Below are positions 5,556-13,955 of a DNA stretch of 64,000 nt, one piece after another. The stretch spans positions 1 to 64,000 of the forward strand of contig JAJXVB010000012.1 of assembly GCA_021782365.1 (NCBI GenBank), written 5' to 3'. Each line of letters opens with the position of its first letter. The first letter of the stretch is position 1. A program made the translations under genes and the position numbers. Below the pieces are notes generated by a model. It saw only the letters and a program-made list of their open reading frames with translations, was not told the origin of the DNA and did not search any database. Source of the DNA: Pseudomonadota bacterium (GTDB lineage: Bacteria; Pseudomonadota; Gammaproteobacteria; Burkholderiales; Gallionellaceae).

Positions 5556-7295
5556 GTGGCTAACCTGACTGAACTTGCAGTTGCGATTTTCGGAGTTGCT
5601 CCAGGCGGATTCACCGGCATGTGCACAAGCTATTACGACACGAACGGGGAAATTGCCTATTCTGACTGGCTGGTGGGCCTGCTTCACTCCGTGTACGGAA
5701 GCCAGCTTTCAACGAACAGCGCCCTGGCCGATTTCATGACGGCCAATCTTGTCGGTGCAAACGCGCCGAGCGCGGCCCAGCAGTATGTTTCCAATTACAT
5801 CCTGACCGGGCTAAACGCAGGAACGGATGCAGGAACGGTGATAGACAACGCCGTCAACATAATAGACTCGAGTCTGGCTGCCGATCCCAATTGGGGAACG
5901 GCCCATGCCGTTTTCGGAAACAAGATGTCGGTTGCAGAATTCTACGGCCAGACGGGCGGCAATTCGGAGAATCTGACCTACCTGACCGACATGCTGGGCG
6001 GCGTCGACTCGACCGTCAGTTCAGTCGCATCCCAGGTGGATGCTCTTTCAACGGCTGGCAATTCGAACATCGACGTCTATGCGGAATCCCCCCGCCCGTA
6101 CACCGTCAATACCCTGAATCTCTATAATACGATAACTCACAGCAGCGCAGCACACGACAACATCTGGGCCGACAATGCGACTACGATCGCGAATGGAACT
6201 TCGAACTACGGGCTATTCGTAGGCAACTCGTCGAATGCATTTGACGAGAGCACCTATTATTACCTTGCGACGGGGAGCAACGTCACGGTGGGGGCCGAAT
6301 TGCAGCTGTCAGACGGGAAGCTTTGCATCGTCGATCACACCGATGGATACTATTATTCCCCAGGGGCCGGCACATACAGCCAGGTCAAGATCACTACCGG
6401 AAACTCGTCGGACTATTTCATCGGCGGCGTGGCGCTCGGCAACAACGACATCGTGCTCTATGGTGGCGGCTATCTTGTCACGACGGATGGTTCGGGAAGC
6501 GTGCTGAACCAGGCTCGCATAGTTGATTCGAGTTCTGCTACGGCTAGCGTCAGCATAGGAGATGCATGGGCGACAGGCAGCAGTTCGCTTCTCGTCCAAC
6601 TGAATGATACAGTCTCGGGAAAGACGACCTACGATTATGCTCTGCTCGACAGCAGCATGCAGGCCCAGAAATTCTTCACGCTGGGAAGCGGATCGTCCAT
6701 CAGCTCGCTGGTCCAGAATGCAGACGGCACCTATATTGCGCTGACTTCATCAGGCCAGCTGGACTATCTCGATGCGAATTTCACACTCACCGCAACCGCT
6801 GAGCTGAAGCTTGCCGGGGCGACTTCTGTTGAAACCATTCAGGGGCTTGCCGCAGGCAATGGCAGTCTTTTCATTGTGGCGCAGGACGGCAATTCGAACG
6901 AGACAATCATGAAGCTTGGCGGGACCGGTGTCGGTGCGACCATCTCATCTGCGTTCGTCATCACGAGTCAGGGGGGAAATATTGCTCCTTCCAGTCTGAC
7001 ATACGACAACGGTCTGCTCTATGCACAGAGCACAGGCAGCTTCAGCCAGAGCCTGCTTGTCTTCAATCCGGATCATGGTGCGACGGCCAGCTCGAACGGT
7101 TACTACAGGATAGCCAGCGAGAGTGCATCCGGTTCTCTCGTGGCGGGACAGGCGGACAGCACGATGGTTACGACCGGAAGCGGGGCATTCCAGACACAGG
7201 TCGGCATCCACCTCGTTGGCGTTGCAACAGGAGGCGCCAGTACCATTTCCAATCCGGGCATCATCACTTCGGGGAGCATGGGCAGCATCGCGTAA
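5556..7295 (+). CDS. Large putative extracellular protein, S-layer/DUF4214-like N-terminus
   Basis: 579 residues from a GTG with GAAAGGGGGA before it. It is very low in cysteine and rich in Ser, Gly, Asn and Thr, with no Sec signal. Residues 1-150 (ELAVAIFGVAPGGFTGM, SDWLVGLLHSVYGS) are helical and resemble the N-termini of bacterial S-layer/DUF4214 proteins. Residues about 220-560 are repeating beta strands separated by D/N-G-S turns, which suggests a beta-propeller (for example SSLVQNADGTYIALTSSGQL). Enzymatic residues are not recognised. Context suggests a type I secretion substrate of the surface layer. Confidence 0.6.
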   Translation: MANLTELAVAIFGVAPGGFTGMCTSYYDTNGEIAYSDWLVGLLHSVYGSQLSTNSALADFMTANLVGANAPSAAQQYVSNYILTGLNAGTDAGTVIDNAVNIIDSSLAADPNWGTAHAVFGNKMSVAEFYGQTGGNSENLTYLTDMLGGVDSTVSSVASQVDALSTAGNSNIDVYAESPRPYTVNTLNLYNTITHSSAAHDNIWADNATTIANGTSNYGLFVGNSSNAFDESTYYYLATGSNVTVGAELQLSDGKLCIVDHTDGYYYSPGAGTYSQVKITTGNSSDYFIGGVALGNNDIVLYGGGYLVTTDGSGSVLNQARIVDSSSATASVSIGDAWATGSSSLLVQLNDTVSGKTTYDYALLDSSMQAQKFFTLGSGSSISSLVQNADGTYIALTSSGQLDYLDANFTLTATAELKLAGATSVETIQGLAAGNGSLFIVAQDGNSNETIMKLGGTGVGATISSAFVITSQGGNIAPSSLTYDNGLLYAQSTGSFSQSLLVFNPDHGATASSNGYYRIASESASGSLVAGQADSTMVTTGSGAFQTQVGIHLVGVATGGASTISNPGIITSGSMGSIA

Positions 7296-7345
7296 ACAGG
7301 GAAGATCCCGAGCGGCTCCGCCATTTCGTGCTTAATGCGCTTCAA

Positions 7346-7363
7346 CCCCGCCCTTGTGCGGGG
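7346..7363. terminator. GC-rich hairpin between convergent genes
   Basis: CCCCGC-CCTTGT-GCGGGG lies between the stop at 7295 and the end of the minus-strand gene at 7385. There is no strong T-run on either side, so it is a weak terminator candidate. Confidence 0.35.
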
Positions 7364-7384
7364 TGCGTGTGGCATCGCGATGGG

Positions 7385-7957
7385 CTAGATGCTTTTGCGC
7401 TTCAGGAATGCGGCACAACCGAGCGCGGCGACGCCCAGCATGAACAGCGGAAGGCTGGCGGGTTCAGGTACGTTCGTTATTGAAATGGTCCCGGAACCCG
7501 AGGCCGGAGGAAGATCAGGATTAGCTGGATTGGGCATGTTGAGAGAGGCGCCATAGGTGCCTGGAGTCGGGATCAGCGAGCCGCCCGAGCCCGGAGTGTA
7601 GGCTTGTCCGCCGGTGAAGGTCAGCGCCAGCGGGGAGCTGGCCGAATTTGTGGGGACGGAAGGAACGGAAAGGCTGAAAAGGCCGCCGCCGGCAGAATTG
7701 TTGAAAGTCACCCCATTGAGCAGCTGGCCAACGAGCACGCCATTGAGATAATATGAAAAATTGGTGCCCAGCGTTGGGTTGCTCGCAAGGGTGCTGGGGA
7801 GGCCGAATGAAAACGACCAAGTGGCGCTGGAAGCGGAATAACTTGTAGTCGGTGCATTGGGGCTCCACGATCCGTTGCCCGATACCAGCACGTCGGCATC
7901 GGAGGCTTGAGCCGAAATGAGCAGGGTGCACAGGATAAAAAGGAATAGTGATTTCAT
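7385..7957 (-). CDS. PEP-CTERM sorting-domain protein
   Basis: 190 residues. A Sec signal peptide (MKSLFLFILCTLLISAQASDA) starts the protein. The C-terminus has VPEPASLPLFMLGVAALG followed by a short basic tail FLKRKS, the PEP-CTERM signal recognised by exosortase EpsH/XrtA. The middle is a low-complexity beta-rich Gly/Ser/Pro region. GAGGTAA precedes the ATG on the minus strand. No exosortase or EPS genes are in the window, so processing must depend on a locus elsewhere. Confidence 0.9.
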   Translation of the reverse strand: MKSLFLFILCTLLISAQASDADVLVSGNGSWSPNAPTTSYSASSATWSFSFGLPSTLASNPTLGTNFSYYLNGVLVGQLLNGVTFNNSAGGGLFSLSVPSVPTNSASSPLALTFTGGQAYTPGSGGSLIPTPGTYGASLNMPNPANPDLPPASGSGTISITNVPEPASLPLFMLGVAALGCAAFLKRKSI

Positions 7958-8133
7958 TGTCTTTACCTCGTAATCGTTCAGTAATTATCAAGCAATAATC
8001 GCGCCACATTTTTAAACTATAATAAAATCAATGTGATGGGTTTTTCCAGGCAAGCCGGCTCCATAAAACTGTAAAAAAAGTCGACACGTTTTCCTGCCTC
8101 TTGGAGGTCTTTATATTTATGGGGTCTATTTAT

Positions 8134-9030
8134 GGGGTCAGGTCTCACATTCCAACATCTGCTAAACTGATTTCATGAGCAGACCGCTTCGAATCGAGTA
8201 TCCCGGCGCGTTATACCACGTTACCTCTAGAGGCAACAGGCGGGAGGCCATTTTCGAGGATGACGAAGACCGAAATCATTTTCTCTACTTGCTTGGCGAA
8301 ATCTACCTGCGCTTTCACTGGAAAATTGAGGCATATTGTCTGATGAACAACCACTACCATCTGCTTGTGGAAACCATGGATGCAAACCTTTCGAGGGGCA
8401 TGCGCCAATTGAATGGCGTCTACACGCAATGGTTCAATCGCCGACACCAAAAAGTCGGCCATGTTTTCCAAGGACGATTCAAGGCCATACTGGTCCAGAA
8501 AGAAAGTTATTTTCTTGAATTGGCGCGCTACGTGGTCTTGAATCCTGTCCGCGCCTCCGCTGCGGTCAATGTTGAGGACTGGCCCTGGAGTAGTTACCAC
8601 GCAACGATCGGAAGTACACCTGCCCCCGACTGGATGAATGTGGATGGCCTGCTCGCTCACTTCGGACCGGACCGAAAATTGGCAATCGTTTCCTATGCCA
8701 GCTTTGTGTCGTCCGAATCGAACCAGCGGGATCTATGGAAACGCCTAAGAAATCAGATTATTCTTGGCGATGACGATTTCATCGCGCGCCTTGGCAAACT
8801 GGGTAAAACGGATGGCTTATCTGAAATACCTCTGGCAGAACGACAAACGCTTGCAAAGTCGCTAAGTGAGTATCAAGTCGAGTACCCCAATAGAGATCAA
8901 GCCATGGCCAAAGCCTATCTGTCTGGAGCCTATACCATGAAGCAGATAGCATCCTTTTTTTCCGTACATTACATGACCGTCAGTCGAGCCGTCCGAAAAC
9001 TCAAAATGTTGGAATGTGAGACCTGACCCC
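8134..9030 (+). mobile_element. Intact RAYT (REP-associated tyrosine transposase) element
   Basis: A perfect 25-bp inverted repeat bounds the transposase gene: 8134-8158 and 9006-9030 (core GTCTCACATTCCAACAT and its complement). The right copy overlaps the last codons of the gene. Outside each tip a short unit is duplicated in tandem: TTTATGGGGTC twice at 8117-8140 and GACCCCATTGATGT twice at 9025-9056. The right flank continues directly into the 3' part of a duplicated secreted-protein gene. Confidence 0.8.
8175..9026 (+). CDS. REP-associated tyrosine transposase (Y1_Tnp, RAYT)
   Basis: 283 residues. The HUH motif is visible as NNHYHLLVE (His60 and His62), and the catalytic tyrosine is in LARYVVLNPVRA (about Tyr119). 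The start MSRPLRIEYPGALYHVTSRG is the family N-terminus, and residues 215-283 form a C-terminal helix-turn-helix (AYTMKQIASFFSVHYMTVSR). These enzymes cut and rejoin single-stranded REP/hairpin DNA. The stop codon lies inside the right terminal repeat. The gene appears intact, and its repeats are scattered through the first 5 kb. Confidence 0.9.
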   Translation: MSRPLRIEYPGALYHVTSRGNRREAIFEDDEDRNHFLYLLGEIYLRFHWKIEAYCLMNNHYHLLVETMDANLSRGMRQLNGVYTQWFNRRHQKVGHVFQGRFKAILVQKESYFLELARYVVLNPVRASAAVNVEDWPWSSYHATIGSTPAPDWMNVDGLLAHFGPDRKLAIVSYASFVSSESNQRDLWKRLRNQIILGDDDFIARLGKLGKTDGLSEIPLAERQTLAKSLSEYQVEYPNRDQAMAKAYLSGAYTMKQIASFFSVHYMTVSRAVRKLKMLECET

Positions 9031-9067
9031 ATTGATGTGATGACCCCATTGATGTGACCCTCCCTAG

Positions 9068-9262
9068 GCGGTCGTCAATCTGCTGTGGACTAATCTGTTC
9101 GGCTCGGCTCCGACGGCAGATCAGGCTAAACCGTTTATCCAAATGTTGACCGGAAACTCAATCACCACGGGCGATCTTGCCGTGTTGGCAGAGAACCTGT
9201 CGTTGAATACAAACCACATCAATCTCGTCGGATTGCAGCAGACAGGCATACACTATGTCTGA
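9068..9262 (+). pseudogene. 3' remnant of a second copy of the secreted-protein gene
   Basis: The frame encodes 64 residues (AVVNLLWTNLFGSAPT onward, ending GLQQTGIHYV) that match the C-terminus of the protein at 3491-4618 almost residue for residue. Similarity continues about 45 bp past the stop. The 5' part is missing, replaced by the RAYT element and its flank, and no start codon is available. It is a truncated duplicate, probably cut by RAYT-related rearrangement. Confidence 0.85.
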
Positions 9263-9348
9263 TGAGTTTGACGCCCCGGACTCGAGAATCTTCTGGTAAG
9301 TGTTGGCGTTCGATGGCCTATCATGGGGGAGGAGCAGTATCAATCATG

Positions 9349-9380
9349 AAGGCACCTGCGTTTTCTGCAGGTGCCTTTTT
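9349..9380. terminator. Strong Rho-independent terminator
   Basis: AAGGCACCTGC (9349-9359), loop GTTTTCT, GCAGGTGCCTT (9367-9377) and a T-run. It terminates the plus-strand pseudogene side and, being a long stem directly after the stop of the minus-strand RTX gene at 9383, may work in both directions. Confidence 0.8.
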
Positions 9381-9382
9381 AT

Positions 9383-10411
9383 TTAGACAATAGCCACGTT
9401 TGCGGCGGTGAGATGGTGGATGTCCACGCCGACCAGCGTGACCGTGCTTCCGCCTCCGACGTCTACGCTGACGTTGTTGCCGGAGATGCTGACATGGCTG
9501 AGCAGCGTCGAGAGGTCGGTGATGCCCGAGCCGTTGATCCCGGACTGAATCTGCAGCACGTCAGTCGCGTCGTGGAAGTTGTAGATATCGTCGTGGAAGG
9601 TTCCCGACTGGATCTGGAACGTGTTGCTGGATCCCGATCCGGAATTGCTCACCCCGCTGTTTGCGAGGTTGGCGAGTGCAGACAGCTTGGGGTCGGCCGA
9701 GAGGTCTTTCACCACCCCCTGATTCGACTGGAGAAAATCGTCCGTCTGCTGGGTCAGGGGACCTGCCGCGACCATGGTGTTGGTCCCGTTGCCGCCGTTG
9801 ATGACATTCGATCCGCTGTTGTTCACGGTTCCGCCGACCAGGACGTCGTCTCCAGAGCCTCCCATCAGGGTATTGTTGCTGCTGCCACCGACCAGAATGT
9901 CGCCCATCGAACCGCCATGGATGACGTCATTCGAATCGCCGCCTTCGAGGAAATTGTGGTGGCTGTCGTTTCCGACGAGAACGGTCGTGCCTGCAGTTCC
10001 AGCGGTGCCTGTAGTTCCGCCGGCAGAGCCGGTCGTCGTGCCTGAAGTCCCGGTTGTTGATCCAGTGCCCAGTGCATCAGGGCTACTGTCTGTTGGACCC
10101 GAAGTCGTACCTGTCGTAGTGCCTGAAGTCGATGTGGTGCCTGCAGAAGTTCCACTCGTGACGATATGGTATTCATATCCATCGCTGTGCATGGAATCCT
10201 GCACGTCTGCGCTTTCGTGAGGGATGATGGGAGATGATGTTCCGGTCGTGCCTGTGGTAATTCCTGTAGTGGTCCCGGCAGTCGAGCCCGATGCGTCGGG
10301 GCTGTTGTCGGTCATTGCGCCCGAAGTCGCAGTTGTGCCGGTGGTCGTGCCAGTGGTGGTTCCGTCGGGGCTATCCTCGCCGGAATTTGAATATGTGTAA
10401 TTGTCTTCCAT
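9383..10411 (-). CDS. RTX calcium-binding protein with type I secretion target domain
   Basis: 342 residues from the ATG at 10411, which has AGGAAGGAG six bases upstream; a TTG two codons earlier is less likely. Residues 1-150 are a low-complexity linker of Gly/Thr/Ser repeats (TGTTTGTT units). About residues 155-235 hold RTX-like nonapeptides (GGSMGDILVGG, GGSGDDVLVGG) that bind calcium outside the cell. The last 80 residues (HDATDVLQI, ISGNNVSVDVGGGSTVTLVG) match the type I secretion C-terminal target domain. No exporter genes are nearby. It is likely a cell-surface or released protein. Confidence 0.85.
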   Translation of the reverse strand: MEDNYTYSNSGEDSPDGTTTGTTTGTTATSGAMTDNSPDASGSTAGTTTGITTGTTGTSSPIIPHESADVQDSMHSDGYEYHIVTSGTSAGTTSTSGTTTGTTSGPTDSSPDALGTGSTTGTSGTTTGSAGGTTGTAGTAGTTVLVGNDSHHNFLEGGDSNDVIHGGSMGDILVGGSSNNTLMGGSGDDVLVGGTVNNSGSNVINGGNGTNTMVAAGPLTQQTDDFLQSNQGVVKDLSADPKLSALANLANSGVSNSGSGSSNTFQIQSGTFHDDIYNFHDATDVLQIQSGINGSGITDLSTLLSHVSISGNNVSVDVGGGSTVTLVGVDIHHLTAANVAIV

Positions 10412-10524
10412 AACCAACTCCTTCCTGTAGTCTGCAAAATTGTGTGTTTCCGGGCGTCAGAATAGGCGCGTTTCCGGATTCACAATTACATGCTATTCAA
10501 CAAGGTTATTTCGATCAACCGAAT

Positions 10525-10581
10525 CCGACGAACGGCCGGATGGAGAGATGATCGCGGTAACAATCTGCCGACGAACGGTCG
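10525..10581. repeat. Pair of 14-bp direct repeats in a long intergenic region
   Basis: CCGACGAACGGCCG (10525-10538) and CCGACGAACGGTCG (10568-10581). GCGTTTCCGG also recurs at about 10468 and 10683. They lie between the divergent RTX gene and the DUF6447 gene, so they may be regulator sites. No gene is seen in 10412-10758. Confidence 0.35.
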
Positions 10582-10715
10582 ATTTTCACTGATGAGCGTG
10601 TTTTTCCGTCAGCCCCAATGCTTTTGGCGAGTTTTTCATCCTGACCATGGAGGCGTGCGGGCTGAACCGGCAGAAACGTCACGCGTTTCCGGTGAACCGG
10701 GGAGGGAATTGTATG

Positions 10716-10721
10716 TATAAT
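10716..10721 (+). promoter_or_regulatory. Candidate -10 box for the DUF6447-protease-sapC operon
   Basis: A perfect TATAAT sits 37 bp before the start at 10759. The -35 region 17 bp upstream (TGAACC) is poor, so activation by a regulator is plausible. The start has AAAGGAAAG upstream. Confidence 0.35.
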
Positions 10722-10758
10722 CTCTGGTCAGTTTTTAAACGCAAAGGAAAGAAAAGCA

Positions 10759-10947
10759 ATGTTCAATATCAAGATAGACGGCAAGGAATACGACATCAAC
10801 GCGCTTTCGGAAGAGGCCAAGAAGCAGTTCGCGAGCGTGCAGTTCGTGGATTCCGAGTTACAGCGCATGAATGCGCAGATCGCCGTTTTGCAGACGGCGC
10901 GCGCCGCATACAGCGCGGCCTTGAAGGAAGCCTTGCCCAAGGAATAG
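10759..10947 (+). CDS. Small DUF6447-like protein
   Basis: 62 residues, starting MFNIKIDGKEYDINALSEE, followed by a single long predicted coiled helix (LQRMNAQIAVLQTARAAYSAAL). It resembles DUF6447, small proteins often found beside secreted RTX/S-layer genes and SapC. AAAGGAAAG precedes the ATG. It is 36 bp upstream of the metalloprotease gene and probably in the same transcript. Function is unknown; a chaperone-like or secretion accessory role is only inferred from position. Confidence 0.7.
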   Translation: MFNIKIDGKEYDINALSEEAKKQFASVQFVDSELQRMNAQIAVLQTARAAYSAALKEALPKE

Positions 10948-10983
10948 CCTGCGTAAAGAAGCGACGCCGGCGGGAGTGCGCAG

Positions 10984-12663
10984 ATGAGCTTCAAGATCGA
11001 CCTGCTGTGGGATACGAGCGTAAGCCAGGCGCCATCCGGGTTTAAGACCGCGGTTCAGAATGCGGCTGCCGTTTTCGATACGCATATACTGGACAACGTC
11101 ACCGTTTCGATCAACGTCGGCTGGGGCGAGGACGAAGGAAGTCCCATCGGCAGCGCGCTTGCGACAGGGGGGCCGGACAATGCGGTCGGCTGCAGTTATT
11201 CACAGCTGACCGGCGCTTTGACCCAGCAGGCTGTTGCCAACGGCATGCCGGGCATCGTCGCCAACCTTCCGGCTTCCGATCCTGCCCAGGGGCTGGGCAC
11301 ATGGGAAGTCAGCCAGGCTCAGGCGAAGGTCTTCGGATTGTCGAATCCTTATCCCACGCCAACCGACGGCGGAATCGGTTTTTCGAACACAGTATCATGG
11401 GCAACTGGTTCACAGACCCAGGGGGTTAACCAGTACGATCTTTTCGGCACGGCGCTGCACGAGATCAGCCATGCGCTGGGAAGGCTGAACAACGCTGCCT
11501 ACGGCCAGTATTCCGCGCTCAACCTCTATACCTATGCATCTCCCGGAAATCTTCAAACGGGAAGCGCCGCACCCGCGTATTTTTCGGTGGATGGCGGAAA
11601 TACGAACCTGAACAACTTCGACATGAGTGCGAATGGCGACCCCGCAGACTGGTCGACGACGCTGACGGACAGTTTCGGCGGCGGCATGGCGGGTGTGCCA
11701 GCGCCCATGACTGTAACCGACTGGCTGGTGATGGAGAGCATTGGGTATAAGATCGCGCCGATTTACATCCTCGCGGGGCCGAGTTCGGTGAACGAGGGCG
11801 CGCATGACTACTTGCAGCTTTCGACGGTCAATGTTGCTCCTGGAACGAAGCTCGCCTACACGATAGGCGGAATTTCGGCATCCCAGCTCGATTCGGCAAG
11901 CCTGGGCGGAAATGTGACCGTAGGTTCAGACGGGACGGCGCTGATCGATCTCGGCATCTCTGCTGCGCTGGCGGCGCCCGCCCATGCGACGGTGAATCTC
12001 GGGAACGGGCTCGCTTCTTACTCCGTGACGGTCGAGAACTCTGTTAACAATGCGGTTCATTTCGGCTCTCCGGGATCCGTTCAGTACACCACATCGGCAA
12101 ATGACACCTTCTATGGCGTCGCGAACGATGTAGTCGGTTTCAGCGGCAACTCGACAGACTATCTGATTACCGTGGCGTCACCTGGCACCATACAGGTTCA
12201 GGATCCTGTTCCGGGAAGGGATGGGACGGACACCCTGACTGGAGTGGAGCGCATGCAGTTTCAGGACACGAATCTCGCCTTCGATCTTTTGCCGGGCCAG
12301 TCGGGGGGCGAGGCGGCTGAGATGCTTGGCGCCGCCTTCGGCAAGGGTTCGATTTCGAATGCCGCCTGGGTCGGCACAGGGCTGAACCTTTTCGATGCGG
12401 GTTACTCCATGACCAAAGTCGCGCAGATGGCCATCAATACGAGGCTTGTGAGCGCGCCTGATTACTCCTCCTTCGTGCAGGCGGTCTGGTACAATGTTTT
12501 CGGGACGACCATAGATGCGAACAATCTGAACAATTTTACGCAGATGCTGCAAAACGGGCAATATACCGAGGCTCAGTTGCTGGCGATTGCCGCAGGGTCG
12601 ACGGTCAATCAGGCGCATATCGGCCTTCCCGGCCTTGCGGCACACGGTCTGGCCTACGTCTAG
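10984..12663 (+). CDS. Secreted zinc metalloprotease (NF038122-like) with DUF4214-like C-terminus
   Basis: 559 residues, no Sec signal. HEISHALGR (about residues 159-167) is the extended zinc motif HExxHxxGR of the metzincin type. The catalytic domain covers about residues 1-260 and ends ...VTDWLVMESIGYKI, typical of NF038122-family proteases. A beta-rich linker follows (260-420), then a helical module (ERMQFQDTNLAFDLLPG, GEAAEMLGAAFG, AVWYNVFGT) shared with the protein at 3491-4618, likely the export signal. It could process surface-layer proteins, as Caulobacter Sap does; this is inferred. It lies between DUF6447 and sapC. Confidence 0.8.
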   Translation: MSFKIDLLWDTSVSQAPSGFKTAVQNAAAVFDTHILDNVTVSINVGWGEDEGSPIGSALATGGPDNAVGCSYSQLTGALTQQAVANGMPGIVANLPASDPAQGLGTWEVSQAQAKVFGLSNPYPTPTDGGIGFSNTVSWATGSQTQGVNQYDLFGTALHEISHALGRLNNAAYGQYSALNLYTYASPGNLQTGSAAPAYFSVDGGNTNLNNFDMSANGDPADWSTTLTDSFGGGMAGVPAPMTVTDWLVMESIGYKIAPIYILAGPSSVNEGAHDYLQLSTVNVAPGTKLAYTIGGISASQLDSASLGGNVTVGSDGTALIDLGISAALAAPAHATVNLGNGLASYSVTVENSVNNAVHFGSPGSVQYTTSANDTFYGVANDVVGFSGNSTDYLITVASPGTIQVQDPVPGRDGTDTLTGVERMQFQDTNLAFDLLPGQSGGEAAEMLGAAFGKGSISNAAWVGTGLNLFDAGYSMTKVAQMAINTRLVSAPDYSSFVQAVWYNVFGTTIDANNLNNFTQMLQNGQYTEAQLLAIAAGSTVNQAHIGLPGLAAHGLAYV

Positions 12664-12688
12664 GCTGAAAAGGCATGAAGGAAAAAGC

Positions 12689-13453
12689 ATGGCGAATTAC
12701 GTTCACATAGATACCAGAATTCATGCAGGCGCGCGCTGGAAAAGGCCTTCAAGCTATGCGTTTGCCTCGGGGGATTCCATCGTTCCCCTCACCATACAGG
12801 AGCTTTCAAGGGCCGTGATGGCCTTCCCCATCGCGTTTTCAAGGCTGGAGAACGGCTTCCAGCCTGTCGCGATGCTGGGATTCGAGAGCGGAAGCAATCT
12901 TTTCGTGGCGCATGACGGAAGCTGGAAGGGAAGCTATGTGCCCGCGATGCTGAGAACCTATCCTTTCAGGCTGGGAAGTGCGCAGGACGGAACCAGGGTG
13001 CTCTGCATAGATGCGGAAAGCGGCCTGATGGGGAATGAGGGAGAGCTTCTGCTCAACGAGGACGGAAGTCCCGCCCAGGAAGTCGCAAGGGTGATGCAGC
13101 TTTTGAACCAGATCGAGGCCGAGCGCATGATGACGCTCGAGGCCTGTTCGGTTCTTGAGAAGTCCGGGCTCATCGTTCCGTGGGAGATAACGCTTCAGGA
13201 AGAAGGCGGAAACCGGAAATTGGCAGGTCTATACAAGATAGACGAGGCGGCGATGAACGCGCTCGAGGACGGGGACTATCTCGACTTGCGGAAGAAGGGG
13301 GCGCTTCCCATGGCCTACTGCCAGCTCCTTTCCATGCAGAACCTGCAGATATTAGGAAGGCTGCGGCAGGCTCCCCCGCCCAAGGCAACTGTCGACCCTC
13401 TCGCCTTTCTCATGAGCCAGGGGGAGAACATCAGTTTTTCGGGTCTGATCTAG
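12689..13453 (+). CDS. SapC family protein
   Basis: 254 residues. The body (SSYAFASGDSIVPLTIQELSRAVMAFPIAF, split here as ASGDSIVPLTIQEL then FPIAF; MLRTYPFRLG; a C-terminal LQILGRL) matches SapC, a soluble family found beside S-layer and type I secretion genes. I use the ATG at 12689 with AAGGAAAAA upstream, 25 bp after the protease stop. SapC proteins are genetically linked to S-layer proteases and exporters but have no proven activity. The next gene starts directly after its stop codon. Confidence 0.85.
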   Translation: MANYVHIDTRIHAGARWKRPSSYAFASGDSIVPLTIQELSRAVMAFPIAFSRLENGFQPVAMLGFESGSNLFVAHDGSWKGSYVPAMLRTYPFRLGSAQDGTRVLCIDAESGLMGNEGELLLNEDGSPAQEVARVMQLLNQIEAERMMTLEACSVLEKSGLIVPWEITLQEEGGNRKLAGLYKIDEAAMNALEDGDYLDLRKKGALPMAYCQLLSMQNLQILGRLRQAPPPKATVDPLAFLMSQGENISFSGLI

Positions 13454-13951
13454 ATGGAAGCGATAAACAGGATCACGGTGAGCTACAACGACATGGAAGA
13501 CCGGATAGAGCTTGCCTGCAGATACGAAACAGGCGGGATCCAGGTCATGTGGCTGACCAGAAGGCTTTGCGACCGCCTGGTGGAGGCGCTGGTCGCGCGC
13601 CTTCAGACGCCCGGACGGCAGGATCCCATTTCCGCAAACACGCTGCAGTCCTGGGAGCTTTCCGCCGCGAAGGCGGCGCTCGTTCCGGAAAATCCCGTAT
13701 CCGAAATCGGCGCGTCCAGGGTGCTCGTGAATGCGGTCGATCTGAGTCAGGAAAACGGCAGATTCAGGCTTTATTTTCGCTGGAAGGACAGCGGCGCGCT
13801 GCTGATCCTGGATGACACGAGCCTGAGGCAGTGGCTTTCGATAGTCCACGAAACCTATGCAAAGGCGCAGTGGGGCTCCGGAGTTTGGCCCGTGTGGTTT
13901 TCAGCGGCTTCGGCGAGCCATCTTGCATCTTCCGGCGTGCCGCTGCACTGA
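13454..13951 (+). CDS. Conserved hypothetical protein, partner of SapC
   Basis: 165 residues, beginning at the base after the sapC stop, so it is translationally coupled. The N-terminal part is beta-rich (RITVSYNDMEDRIELAC) with WLTRRLCDRLVEALVARL as the main helix. There is no signal peptide or membrane segment. I do not recognise the family. Its place between sapC and a J-domain protein suggests a cytosolic helper for the secreted proteins upstream. Confidence 0.65.
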   Translation: MEAINRITVSYNDMEDRIELACRYETGGIQVMWLTRRLCDRLVEALVARLQTPGRQDPISANTLQSWELSAAKAALVPENPVSEIGASRVLVNAVDLSQENGRFRLYFRWKDSGALLILDDTSLRQWLSIVHETYAKAQWGSGVWPVWFSAASASHLASSGVPLH

Positions 13952-13955
13952 ACCC

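Noticed and set aside
7346-7363. GC hairpin as a strong bidirectional terminator
   Set aside because: No T-run on either strand, so it is kept only as a weak candidate.
9383-10411. Repetitive DNA in the RTX gene as a possible CRISPR or satellite
   Set aside because: The repeats follow the codons of Gly/Thr and RTX nonapeptide units in one long frame with a ribosome site; there are no equal spacers.
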